Of a stretch of 64,000 bases of DNA, positions 51,292 to 59,024 are shown piece by piece. Made by a program: the position numbers and the translations under genes. Under the pieces are notes generated by a model. The model was not told the DNA's origin, did no database searches, and was given only the letters and a program-made list of their open reading frames with translations. Source of the DNA: Dechloromonas sp. Dech2017 (lineage in GTDB: Bacteria > Pseudomonadota > Gammaproteobacteria > Burkholderiales > Rhodocyclaceae); contig SSXW01000001.1 of assembly GCA_009469585.1 (NCBI GenBank), positions 186,001 to 250,000 on the forward strand, in the 5' to 3' direction. Each line of letters begins with the position of its first letter. The stretch's first letter is position 1.

Positions 51292-52857
51292 TTACCCTTG
51301 GGTGGCACGTTGGGCCAGAAATGTCAGAACACCCAAACCGGCGGCATAGGAGGCAACCAAACCACCCGTGGCAAACAAAAACCGATGCAGGCTCTTGCGT
51401 TCCTTGAGACGCCGGGATTCGCTCGGGATCAGGGAAACCACGCCCAGTACCGGCAACTCGGTCTCGTCACGCAAGGACTTGCTATCGAAGAAAACCGGGC
51501 GGATCTGGCTGGCCGCGAAGGCGACAAAAAGTCCTCCGCCAATGGCCAGAACCAAACCTATCGGGAACAACAGGATTCGGTTGGGTGCAACCGGTGTGGA
51601 CGATGCGCGAGGTGGGTCGATCAAGCGAAAATCAGCCATTGATCCTGCCGAATCGAGGTCACCGGTCAATTCGGCAGAGTCACGACGTGCAACCAGTTGC
51701 TCATAGTTCTTCTTGTCGAGGGCGTAGTCACGGTTCAACTGGGCGAACTCGGTTTCCAGTTGCGGTTGGGTTTTCATCAGTGCTGTGGTGCGCTTGTAGC
51801 GTTCTTCGTACTCATTGACCCGGGCCCGCAACGAAGCAGTATTGGCCTCGGCCTCGGCAAGCGACACCTTCAGTTGCTGGTATACCGGGTTGTTGCTGAC
51901 CGAAGATCCCGGGTTTGCCGCCGCGAATTTTTTGCGTGCGGCCAGTTCCTGCCGTTTTTGTTCCTCCAGATCCTTGATCATGCGACGGACACCGATGACG
52001 TCGGGGTGCTGTTCGGTGTAGCGCTGGAGCAGGGTGTCGAGGTTGCGTTTCTGGGCGTCGATGCGACCATCGATTTCGGGCAGGGAGACGCTTGATTCCG
52101 TACCCGAGGTGTCGGGGAGAAGAACCGGTTCTTCGCCAACGATCTGCCGCCGCAGAGCATCCCGTGACTGCTCGGCCTCTCGTAGTTGCAGTCGTGCGGT
52201 ATTCAACTGGGTAGTGATCTCGCCAAGTCGATCTATTCCGCTTCGACCTTCGCTGGTTGCCAGGTCGATATTCCGTAATTTAAATTCCTTCAAGCGGTTC
52301 TCTGCTTGCTCGAGTTTCTTTTCGTAGTTGCGGATCTGCTCGTCGAGGAATTTTCGGGCGGAGTCAGTATCCTGTCGCTTGTCACCAAGGCTGGATTCGA
52401 CAAAAATCGATACGAGGGCCTGGACGACGCGCTGGGCCTTGGCCGGATCGGGGTCCCGGTACGAGATCGTGTAAAGATTGTCCCGCCCCAGGCTCTGGAT
52501 CTTGAGTGTGCTGGTCAATGAGTCTATCAAGGCTTCCTGTTGTGCCTTCTCCTTGACGTTCAGGTCAAGGTCGGCCATGCGGATCAGTTTTTCCACGTTC
52601 GGGCGGCTGATCAGGGTTCGGCTGAGCATCATGATTTGTTGCTCGATATTTGGCTGGATCGCCAAACCCGACATCAACGGTCGCAAGATAGACTGAGTGT
52701 CTACATAAATGCGCGCAGAAGCCTCGAATTGGTTCGGAATGCGCAGAATGATGCCTGCTGCAACGGCGCCGATAATCCACGCGGCAACCATGCCAAGCCG
52801 ACGATGCTTCCATGTTGCGCGCAAGATGCTTTGGGCTTGGCGAAGAATTTCTTCCAT
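51292..52857 (-). CDS. XrtA system polysaccharide chain-length determinant (Wzz family)
   Basis: 521 residues with two membrane helices: near 20-40 (GMVAAWIIGAVAAGIIL) and near 430-450 (ILLFPIGLVLAIGGGLFVAFA). Between them lies a long periplasmic region with extensive coiled coil (EQIRNYEKKLEQAENRLKEF, LREAEQSRDALRRQ, LRARVNEYEERYKR). A Pro-rich segment before the second helix (DPPRASSTPVAPN) is typical of Wzz proteins. It sets polymer length together with the autokinase (TIGR03007 type). A 67-bp gap separates it from the export lipoprotein upstream. Confidence 0.95.
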   Translation of the reverse strand: MEEILRQAQSILRATWKHRRLGMVAAWIIGAVAAGIILRIPNQFEASARIYVDTQSILRPLMSGLAIQPNIEQQIMMLSRTLISRPNVEKLIRMADLDLNVKEKAQQEALIDSLTSTLKIQSLGRDNLYTISYRDPDPAKAQRVVQALVSIFVESSLGDKRQDTDSARKFLDEQIRNYEKKLEQAENRLKEFKLRNIDLATSEGRSGIDRLGEITTQLNTARLQLREAEQSRDALRRQIVGEEPVLLPDTSGTESSVSLPEIDGRIDAQKRNLDTLLQRYTEQHPDVIGVRRMIKDLEEQKRQELAARKKFAAANPGSSVSNNPVYQQLKVSLAEAEANTASLRARVNEYEERYKRTTALMKTQPQLETEFAQLNRDYALDKKNYEQLVARRDSAELTGDLDSAGSMADFRLIDPPRASSTPVAPNRILLFPIGLVLAIGGGLFVAFAASQIRPVFFDSKSLRDETELPVLGVVSLIPSESRRLKERKSLHRFLFATGGLVASYAAGLGVLTFLAQRATQG

Positions 52858-52924
52858 CTATCTACTCAAGCGATACTCCGCCCCCGTCGTCAAACGGGAG
52901 CGGCATGGGTTAGAAACGAATTGG

Positions 52925-53545
52925 TTAGAACCAGCTTTGGGGAATGATGACAACGTCACCCGGTTTCATTTCGACGTTGGCCGAAACGTCGCCGTTCTTG
53001 ATCAGGTCCTTGAGGCGAACCCTGTATTGGGCATTGTTTTCGGCGGTGCGCAGGATGGTTGCTCGATTGCCATCGGCGAAATCGGTAATGCCCCCGACGG
53101 CGATCATGACGTCAAGAATGGTCATCTTTTGCTTGTAGGCAAGAATCTGCGGCTTGGCTGCCTGGCCGACGACGCGAATTTGCTCGCTGTAAGGGCCGAC
53201 GAAGCCGGTCACGATTACCGTCACAACCGGATCGCGAATGAACTTGGCGAGTTCCTTTTCGATGTCACGGGCGAGCGTCGTGGGGTCTTTGCCCATGGCG
53301 TCGAGATCATCGATCAGCGGAGAAGACATTTTTCCGTCGGGGCGAACGGGAACATTCATGGACAGTTCAGGATTTCGCCAGACGACAATATTTAGGTTGT
53401 CGCCCGGGCCGATCTTGTAGCTGTAATCGGCTTTCGCTGCGCTGGCCGGGGCGGGCGGATAGGATGCGCATGCACCTAGTGAGAGCGTGGCGACAAGGAG
53501 CAGCCACTTTGCACTGGAATGCAGTCGATCGGAATTTAGAAGCAT
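52925..53545 (-). CDS. Polysaccharide export lipoprotein, XrtA system (Wza/EpsE-like)
   Basis: 206 residues from the ATG at 53545. The lipobox LSLGAC ends at Cys26. Poly_export and SLBB-type sequence follows: YSYKIGPGDNLNIVVWRNPELSMNVPVRPDGKMSSPLIDDLDAMGKDP, VVTVIVTGFVGPYSEQIRVVGQAAKPQILAYKQKMTILDVMIAVGG and EMKPGDVVIIPQSWF. It forms the outer-membrane/periplasm part of the export channel (TIGR03027 type). It is the first gene of the main operon. A possible -10 (TATGAT, minus strand, 53599-53604) lies about 55 bp upstream without a clear -35. Confidence 0.95.
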   Translation of the reverse strand: MLLNSDRLHSSAKWLLLVATLSLGACASYPPAPASAAKADYSYKIGPGDNLNIVVWRNPELSMNVPVRPDGKMSSPLIDDLDAMGKDPTTLARDIEKELAKFIRDPVVTVIVTGFVGPYSEQIRVVGQAAKPQILAYKQKMTILDVMIAVGGITDFADGNRATILRTAENNAQYRVRLKDLIKNGDVSANVEMKPGDVVIIPQSWF

Positions 53546-53668
53546 GGTCAGTTCCTCAAGGATGTCGCCGAGACGTGCTACGGTAAGCAATGGACATAAT
53601 CATAACGGAATCTTGCTCAAGGTGATGCAAAGGAGCATTACATGCGCGGAAGTATTTCACAAAACCAC

Positions 53669-54898
53669 CTAAACGCCATGCCGAAGGGCATCGACGATGT
53701 CCAGTTGCGAGGCGCGTCTGGCTGGGAGGATACTGGCCAGAATGCAGGCGACGAAGCCGGTTGCGCCGGCGATGCCAACAGACCAGGCATCGAGACGGAT
53801 TTGAGCGATATAGCCCAGGTTCGAATTGGGTGGCGGGGGCATCGAGATGCCGATCGTCGAAATGCCCAAGGCCAACACGCAACCAAGAATGATGCCCAGG
53901 ATGCTTCCCAGGGCACCTAGCCAGACACTTTCGGCGAGAATCAGTCTGAATATCGTATTTTCGGTATCGCCGACAGCCTTCATTGTCCCGAATTCGCGGG
54001 TGCGTTCGAACAAGGTCATGTTGACACTATTGACCACGCTCAAAAAGACCATGACCAGGGTTATCAGGCGAAGAACGCCGAATTGACGATCGTACAGTTC
54101 GACTGTTTTCTCGTAAAAATCGGACAGGTTGCTCCAGGGGGTCACTGCGAATTCATTTTTCAAAATTTGCGTTTTTAGCAGGTTGACCGTGACGGTCGTT
54201 GCCTCCGTCTTGTCGAGCATGGCGACGATGACATGGCTGGACGCAGTGTCCGAAAGAATTTGGGCTGCCCGTAGCGGAATGCGCACGGCGCGCGCATCGA
54301 ATTCCTTGGAAAAGCTCTGGAAGACCCCCACCAGTTGGAAGTCCAGCGTATTGAGCGCCCCGGAAGCCAGTGTGATTACCAACGTGACACGGTCGCCGAT
54401 GTTGAGTCCGAGTGCATTGGCTACGCCATCGCCGACGATGATGGCATCCTCGTCGCTGTCCTTGAGGGCTCTGCCGGCGGTAAAGCGCATATGCGTCCCG
54501 AAACTTTGCTCGACGTCCGGTTCGATGCCTTCGCCGATGATTCCCAGGTCGCGCTTGCCATTGTTCAGAACGCCGCTGAATCCAAGGCGGGCGGTAGTCT
54601 GAACGATGCTTGGGGAACTGGCGCTGATGGTTTGCTGGAGATTTTTTGTGTCGGCAATCAGGTACTTGTCGAGGGAGCGGCCTTTTCCTTCGGCGTAACC
54701 TTTCACCGTAATCTGGATGTGGCCTGTTTGCGAGTGAATGATGGCCTCGCCCAATTGAAAGAATATGTCCTGAACGAATCCGCCTGCCAGGATGAGCCCG
54801 GCAACGCCGACCGATATCGCCGATAGCGTGGCCAGGGTACGCACCCGTTGGCGGTAGATGCTTTTCAGAGCAAAAGAGAAGATGGAAGCGAGCATCAT
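53669..54898 (-). CDS. ABC transporter permease, FtsX/MacB-like (second of two)
   Basis: 409 residues with the LolCE/MacB layout. An N-terminal helix (TLATLSAISVGVAGLILAGGFV) is followed by a large periplasmic MacB-PCD-like domain (about 45-275) and three C-terminal helices (LVMVFLSVVNSVNMTLFERTREFGTMKAVGDT, LAESVWLGALGSILGIILGCVLAL, GATGFVACILASILPARRASQLDIVDALRHGV). Such permeases extract substrates from the inner membrane rather than moving them through it. It overlaps the other permease gene by 4 bp. Its ATPase partner is probably the gene at 61533. Confidence 0.9.
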   Translation of the reverse strand: MMLASIFSFALKSIYRQRVRTLATLSAISVGVAGLILAGGFVQDIFFQLGEAIIHSQTGHIQITVKGYAEGKGRSLDKYLIADTKNLQQTISASSPSIVQTTARLGFSGVLNNGKRDLGIIGEGIEPDVEQSFGTHMRFTAGRALKDSDEDAIIVGDGVANALGLNIGDRVTLVITLASGALNTLDFQLVGVFQSFSKEFDARAVRIPLRAAQILSDTASSHVIVAMLDKTEATTVTVNLLKTQILKNEFAVTPWSNLSDFYEKTVELYDRQFGVLRLITLVMVFLSVVNSVNMTLFERTREFGTMKAVGDTENTIFRLILAESVWLGALGSILGIILGCVLALGISTIGISMPPPPNSNLGYIAQIRLDAWSVGIAGATGFVACILASILPARRASQLDIVDALRHGV

Positions 54899-56124
54899 TG
54901 ATTGCAGCGTAGTGCGTCCACGATGTTCAGGCTACTCGCCTTCCACGCTGGAAATATGCTTGCCAGCAAGGTGGTGGCCATGGCCAGAAAGAATGCGTCG
55001 ATCGCCAAGGGCCAGGTGACGAGTATCTGACCGAGATAGCCATGGGCCATGCCGGGTGGTGGCGGCATCGGAATGCCGATGGCCGAAATGGCTTGGGCCA
55101 ATAGGTAGCCAAGCACGATGCCCAGGCCGCCGCCAAGCAGGCCGATAAAACAACCTTCGACCATAAATAGACGCATCACCTGGCTTTTGCGCAGGCCAAT
55201 TGCCAGGCTGGTGCCGATTTCTGTCGTGCGCTCGAGGACATTCATCATCTGGGTGTTCGAAATGGTCAACACGATGATCAGGGCGATGATCATCTTGACG
55301 ACGCCAACCTGTTTCGAAAAGAGGGTGACCGTCTTGTTGTAGAAATCCGCCAGTTCCGTCCAAGGAACCGTCTGGAACTTTTCGCCATCAAGACGGTTAC
55401 GGATGAATTGGGTGCTGGCCTCGGCCTGTTCGGTCTGTTGAAAGAGGACGATCCACGACGTTGCGCCAGTTACCTTCATCAGCTTGCGCGATATGTCGAT
55501 GGGCAGCCTGATCGCGATGTCGTCGTAGTCTTTGTACATCGTGGCGAAAATGCCGGTTACGGTTACCTCGACGGCGTTCGTGCTGCCCGAAGTCGTGGTG
55601 GCCAGCAGAACCACCTTGTCGCCGGGCTTTGCTTCCAGTGTCTTGGCCAAGCCTTCGCCCAGGATTACTTCCGCCTTGTCGTCTGCCGAAAGATTCGTGC
55701 CGCTGATTATTTCCATGCGGCTGCTCAGTTCCACTTCCTGCGCGGGCGAAACGCCTTCGCCAAGGAATGGAATGGTCGTTTCCCCCATGCTGATCAGTCC
55801 GTTCAGCGCCAGACGGGGTGCCAGTGTCTTGAAATCTGGGCTACCCGTTATCGTCGCCAGTTCCTCGGCTTTTTTCGGCAGCAAATAGGCGTAAGGGTCG
55901 GCAATGCCTTTTTCAAAATAGCCCGGCCGAACGATCTGGACATGCCCGATCTGGGAGTGGATGGTGGCTTCGCGGATCTCCTGAAATATCCAGGCTATGA
56001 ACCCGCCCGCGAGAATGAAGGCAATGATTCCGGACGCCACGGTAAAGGTGGCAACCAGCGTCCGCTGGGGGTTGCGCTTCAGATTTCGAGCAGCAAGTGC
56101 AAGTTCACCAACGAATCTGCTCAT
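54895..56124 (-). CDS. ABC transporter permease, FtsX/MacB-like (first of two)
   Basis: 409 residues from the ATG at 56124 (MSRFVGELALAARNLKRNPQRTLVATFTVASGIIAFILAGGFI), paralogous to the next gene: IREATIHSQIGHVQIVRPGYFEKG mirrors IHSQTGHIQITVKGYAEGKG. The C-terminal helices carry MMNVLERTTEIGTSLAIGLRKSQ, VEGCFIGLLGGGLGIVLGYLL and LASIFPAWKASSLNIVDALR. An in-frame ATG at 56166 is less likely. It starts back to back with the ThiF-like gene, with only 71 bp between the two starts. Confidence 0.9.
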   Translation of the reverse strand: MSRFVGELALAARNLKRNPQRTLVATFTVASGIIAFILAGGFIAWIFQEIREATIHSQIGHVQIVRPGYFEKGIADPYAYLLPKKAEELATITGSPDFKTLAPRLALNGLISMGETTIPFLGEGVSPAQEVELSSRMEIISGTNLSADDKAEVILGEGLAKTLEAKPGDKVVLLATTTSGSTNAVEVTVTGIFATMYKDYDDIAIRLPIDISRKLMKVTGATSWIVLFQQTEQAEASTQFIRNRLDGEKFQTVPWTELADFYNKTVTLFSKQVGVVKMIIALIIVLTISNTQMMNVLERTTEIGTSLAIGLRKSQVMRLFMVEGCFIGLLGGGLGIVLGYLLAQAISAIGIPMPPPPGMAHGYLGQILVTWPLAIDAFFLAMATTLLASIFPAWKASSLNIVDALRCNQ

Positions 56125-56138
56125 GGCATTTTTAATCT

Positions 56139-56166
56139 TTGATAGCCTGGCTGCAGTTGATACCAT
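56139..56166 (+). promoter_or_regulatory. Possible sigma70 promoter of the ThiF-like gene
   Basis: TTGATA and TACCAT, 16 bp apart, precede the ThiF-like start at 56196, which has a good Shine-Dalgarno (AGGAG). The arrangement lies within the start region of the divergent permease gene. The match is moderate. Confidence 0.3.
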
Positions 56167-56195
56167 AAGTCCACTACAAATAAAAGGAGAGGCTC

Positions 56196-57056
56196 ATGCC
56201 GGCCTTTGATTACAACAGCGCGTTTTCCCGAAACATTGGTTGGGTCACCGAGGCAGAGCAGGAAATCCTTCGCAACAAGCGGGTGGCGATTGGCGGCCTG
56301 GGGGGAGTCGGCGGCGTTCATCTGCTGACACTTGCCCGAATGGGCATTTCGAAGTTCTCCATAGCCGATTTCGATGTATTCGATATCGTTAATTTCAATC
56401 GGCAGATTGGTGCGACGGTCAACACCATCGGTCGCCCAAAACTAGACGTGCTCGCCGAAATGGTTAGCGACATCAACCCTGAAGTCGATTTGCGTTTTTT
56501 TCCGGAGGGTGTTCAGAAGGCATGTATCGATTCCTTTCTGGAAGACGTCGATATCTATGTCGATGGCCTCGATTTTTTCGCTTTCGAACCGCGCCGTATG
56601 ACCTTTGCCGCATGCGAACGCCGAGGCATTCCTGCCGTGACCGCCGCGCCCCTCGGCTTGGGAACCGCCTGGCTGGTTTTCGGCCCGGGAGGCATGCCCT
56701 TCGAGTCCTACTTTGGCTTCGAAGGGTGCGATGAATTTGAAATGGGGGTCAGGTTCCTTGTCGGGTTGTCGCCCGCCATGCTGCAGCGCGGCTATCTGGT
56801 AGACCTGCAGCGCGTCAATTTCAGGGAAAGGCGCGGTCCGTCGAATATTGCGTCCTGCCAACTATGTGCTGGCGTTGCCGCCGTCGAAGTGCTGCGAATT
56901 CTGCTGCAAAGACCGGGAGGAAAGTTGGCGCCCTGGGGGCGGCAGTTCGATCCTTACCGAGGAAAGTTCGTCACCACTTGGCGGCCGCTTGGCTACAGGA
57001 ACCCCATGCAGATCATGGTTGCTGCATTGGTACGTCAGCAACTTCGGGGTAGGTAA
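56196..57056 (+). CDS. ThiF/MoeB/HesA-family E1-like adenylyltransferase
   Basis: 286 residues. ATP-binding GGLGGVGG (33-40), the acidic strand ISKFSIADFDVFDIVNFNRQIG (Asp and Arg of the adenylation site), the Lys in RPKLDVLAEMV and IYVDGLDFFAFEPRR. One CxxC (SCQLC) occurs near the C-terminus rather than the usual paired zinc motifs. Members adenylate a C-terminal carboxylate of a small protein or a metabolite. The combination with the nitroreductase-like gene at 59025 recalls the two domains fused in mycobacterial Rv1355c (MoeY). No ubiquitin-like partner is seen nearby. Confidence 0.88.
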   Translation: MPAFDYNSAFSRNIGWVTEAEQEILRNKRVAIGGLGGVGGVHLLTLARMGISKFSIADFDVFDIVNFNRQIGATVNTIGRPKLDVLAEMVSDINPEVDLRFFPEGVQKACIDSFLEDVDIYVDGLDFFAFEPRRMTFAACERRGIPAVTAAPLGLGTAWLVFGPGGMPFESYFGFEGCDEFEMGVRFLVGLSPAMLQRGYLVDLQRVNFRERRGPSNIASCQLCAGVAAVEVLRILLQRPGGKLAPWGRQFDPYRGKFVTTWRPLGYRNPMQIMVAALVRQQLRGR

Positions 57057-57100
57057 GTCGGCCGCAAGTCGATTGAACTGTCGGTATTCCTTACACTCAT
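57057..57100 (+). promoter_or_regulatory. Candidate PrsR upstream activating region
   Basis: Directly after the ThiF stop come three GTCG-containing steps (GTCGG at 57057, AAGTCGATT near 57066, CTGTCGG near 57079). They lie about 80-100 bp before the sigma54 element, the usual distance for an NtrC-type activator. The real PrsR site sequence cannot be verified here. Confidence 0.3.
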
Positions 57101-57126
57101 CATATTTGGCTATGCCTTGTTTGTTT

Positions 57127-57139
57127 CAAAGTGTTGATT
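57127..57139 (-). promoter_or_regulatory. IHF-consensus site between activator region and sigma54 promoter
   Basis: CAAAGTGTTGATT fits the IHF consensus read on the minus strand (YAANNNNTTGATW) at every defined position, inside an AT-rich stretch. Its position 20 bp upstream of the -24 element is where IHF commonly bends DNA for sigma54 promoters. Confidence 0.5.
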
Positions 57140-57158
57140 ATTAACAATAATAAAATCA

Positions 57159-57174
57159 TGGCACAGGTAGTGCT
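57159..57174 (+). promoter_or_regulatory. Sigma54 (-24/-12) promoter of the PEP-CTERM gene
   Basis: TGGCAC-AGGTA-GTGCT matches the sigma54 consensus TGGCAC-N5-TTGCW with one mismatch and exact GG/GC spacing. Transcription would start near 57185, leaving a leader of about 47 nt with a Shine-Dalgarno (AGGAG) before the GTG at 57232. It fits RpoN/PrsR control known for PEP-CTERM genes. Confidence 0.8.
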
Positions 57175-57231
57175 TTAGGATTGGCGTGGCAGGCTTGTTT
57201 GGGTTCGCCAATAACCGAAAAGGAGTAAATC

Positions 57232-58032
57232 GTGAAAAATAGCAAACTATCTAAGGGCCTGATGGTGACGGCTTTCGGATTGGCTGCAGCGGTGGGTGGA
57301 ACATCCCCAGCGCTGGCCGCCGCCGAGTTTTTTCAATATGACCTCAATGGCTTGAGTGGGGGTGGAACAACCGTGACCGCCAACGGCATCGCGGGTACGA
57401 GTTCAGAGTTGTTGCAAGCTATCAGCGCGACCCAGTTTGCCGGGGCGGGTTGGATTCAGTTCAGCGCACTCACCAACAACTCGTCTTCGATTGCGAACAC
57501 GGCATACAGCGACACTGGACTCTATGCAACCTTCACGCTGTCCAATACGCTTACATTCGGCACCTTTGGTCAGGCTATTAGTTTGTATAACCTAGATTCG
57601 CTGAATATCACTCTTTATCGCGATGTGAGTGGTAATAATGCGTTTATCCAAGGCGATGCAATCGCCAACACCGCCGCATCGGTGACTAACATGGGTGATG
57701 ACGTGATCCTGGGAACGGCCAGCTTGATCCCGGGTACGGGTACTGCTGCGCTTCTTACTGCAGGTGCTGCTGCGCTGAATGCCAAACTGGATGTCCTTTT
57801 GAATGGCACGGGTTCGACGTACTTCTTCGATCCGAATCCTTTCTATGCATTTGCTTTTGCCGGGTTCAACGCCACCGGTGGCAATTTCCAATTTGATGCG
57901 GTGAATGGCCGTTTATCAGTTGGCAACGCAATTGGCGCGGTTGACTTTAATAATGTTCCTGAGCCGGCATCGCTTGCCCTGATTGGTCTTGGCCTCCTCG
58001 GTTTGGCTGGAAGTCGTCGCCGTAGTAACTAA
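57232..58032 (+). CDS. PEP-CTERM sorting-domain protein (exosortase substrate)
   Basis: 266 residues from a GTG start preceded by AAGGAG. The signal peptide MKNSKLSKGLMVTAFGLAAAVGG with an ALAAAEF cleavage region is followed by a Ser/Thr/Asn/Gly/Ala-rich body with beta-strand character and one tandem-like Ala segment (TGTAALLTAGAAALNA). The tail is NNVPEPASLALIGLGLLGLAGSRRRSN: the VPEP motif, a hydrophobic helix and an Arg cluster. It is exported by Sec, then cut by XrtA (41802) and released or attached outside. The body has no known fold that I recognise. A sigma54 promoter is upstream and a terminator downstream, so it is probably a single-gene transcript. Confidence 0.95.
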   Translation: MKNSKLSKGLMVTAFGLAAAVGGTSPALAAAEFFQYDLNGLSGGGTTVTANGIAGTSSELLQAISATQFAGAGWIQFSALTNNSSSIANTAYSDTGLYATFTLSNTLTFGTFGQAISLYNLDSLNITLYRDVSGNNAFIQGDAIANTAASVTNMGDDVILGTASLIPGTGTAALLTAGAAALNAKLDVLLNGTGSTYFFDPNPFYAFAFAGFNATGGNFQFDAVNGRLSVGNAIGAVDFNNVPEPASLALIGLGLLGLAGSRRRSN

Positions 58033-58056
58033 TTAATCAGAACTGCGAAAATTAGA

Positions 58057-58091
58057 AACCCCTTGGCCTTGTTGCCAAGGGGTTTTTGTTT
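58057..58091 (+). terminator. Rho-independent terminator after the PEP-CTERM gene
   Basis: The stem AACCCCTTGGC / GCCAAGGGGTT (11 bp, perfect) with loop CTTGTT is followed by TTTGTTTT. It lies between the PEP-CTERM gene and the methyltransferase. Confidence 0.92.
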
Positions 58092-58104
58092 TATGGTGGT
58101 CATT

Positions 58105-58980
58105 ATGCCGAGATTAGCCTTAATTCCTGTGTTGGCTCGGGAGATTCTGGGGGCGAGAGAATTTCCGAGGGAACCAGAACCTGATCTGGTCATGGATGAT
58201 GCCGACCAGGTTGCGGCTTATTCGTATGCTGGGCGTGTCGATGGCGTGATGTCGGCCTCTTATCTGTATCACTCGGCGCAGATCAGCCAAGTGATTTCGG
58301 GTTGCAAGACGGTGCTCGACCTGGGCTGCGGCCCGGCGACGCAGTTGGCGCAAATTGCCGGGCTCAATCCTGAAATATCTTTTCTGGGGGTTGATCTATC
58401 CGGAACGATGATCGATAGCGGAAAAAAATACGTCGATCAACTGGGGTTGCGGAATGTCGCTTTCCAGCTTGAGGACATAACCAAGCTTGAGGGTATTCCT
58501 GATGCCAGCGTCGATGCCGTGATGTCTACGGTGGTGTTGCACCATCTACCGACGCGGCAGCATCTGGATGACTGCATGGCGCAGGTTGCGCGCGTCCTGA
58601 AACCAGGTGGCGCCGTTTATCTGACCGATTTCGGTCGCTTGAAGTCGCTCAGGTCGGTGCTCTTTTTCGCTTACATGAATGCGGCGAATCAGCCGCACCT
58701 GTTTTCGCTGGATTACGAGCGTTCGCTGCGTGCCGCCTTCCTGATGGAAGATTTCAAGGAGGTGGCTGGCCGCTTCCTTCCCCAATCGGTCAGCGTGTTG
58801 AGCACCTTCCTGGTTCCCTTCCTCGTGGTGATCAGGACGCCGCCCACGGCCTTGTCCGCAGACCTTTCACGGCGCTTGCGCGAGATGCGGAAGGGATTGC
58901 CGAGCCAGTTCCGCAGCGATCTGGACGAACTCCGGCTTTTCTGCCGGCTCGGGGGGATCAGCCCCGATCCGTTCCAGTGA
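58105..58980 (+). CDS. Class I SAM-dependent methyltransferase
   Basis: 291 residues from the ATG at 58105 (MPRLALIPVLAREILGAREF); the ATG at 58093 is an alternative, and earlier codons lie inside the terminator. SAM motifs: TVLDLGCGPATQLAQIAG, FLGVDLSGTMIDSGKKYV, VDAVMSTVVLHHLPTRQHLDDCMAQVARVLKPGGAVYLTDFGRL. The substrate is unknown. It lies between the PEP-CTERM and nitroreductase-like genes, in the same direction, and the start of the latter is only 44 bp away. Transcription must come either through the terminator or from a promoter in the 3' part of the PEP-CTERM gene. Confidence 0.86.
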   Translation: MPRLALIPVLAREILGAREFPREPEPDLVMDDADQVAAYSYAGRVDGVMSASYLYHSAQISQVISGCKTVLDLGCGPATQLAQIAGLNPEISFLGVDLSGTMIDSGKKYVDQLGLRNVAFQLEDITKLEGIPDASVDAVMSTVVLHHLPTRQHLDDCMAQVARVLKPGGAVYLTDFGRLKSLRSVLFFAYMNAANQPHLFSLDYERSLRAAFLMEDFKEVAGRFLPQSVSVLSTFLVPFLVVIRTPPTALSADLSRRLREMRKGLPSQFRSDLDELRLFCRLGGISPDPFQ

Positions 58981-59024
58981 ATTCGGATGGGCGGCCAGTG
59001 ATGCCACGATTCCAGGGGTATTGA

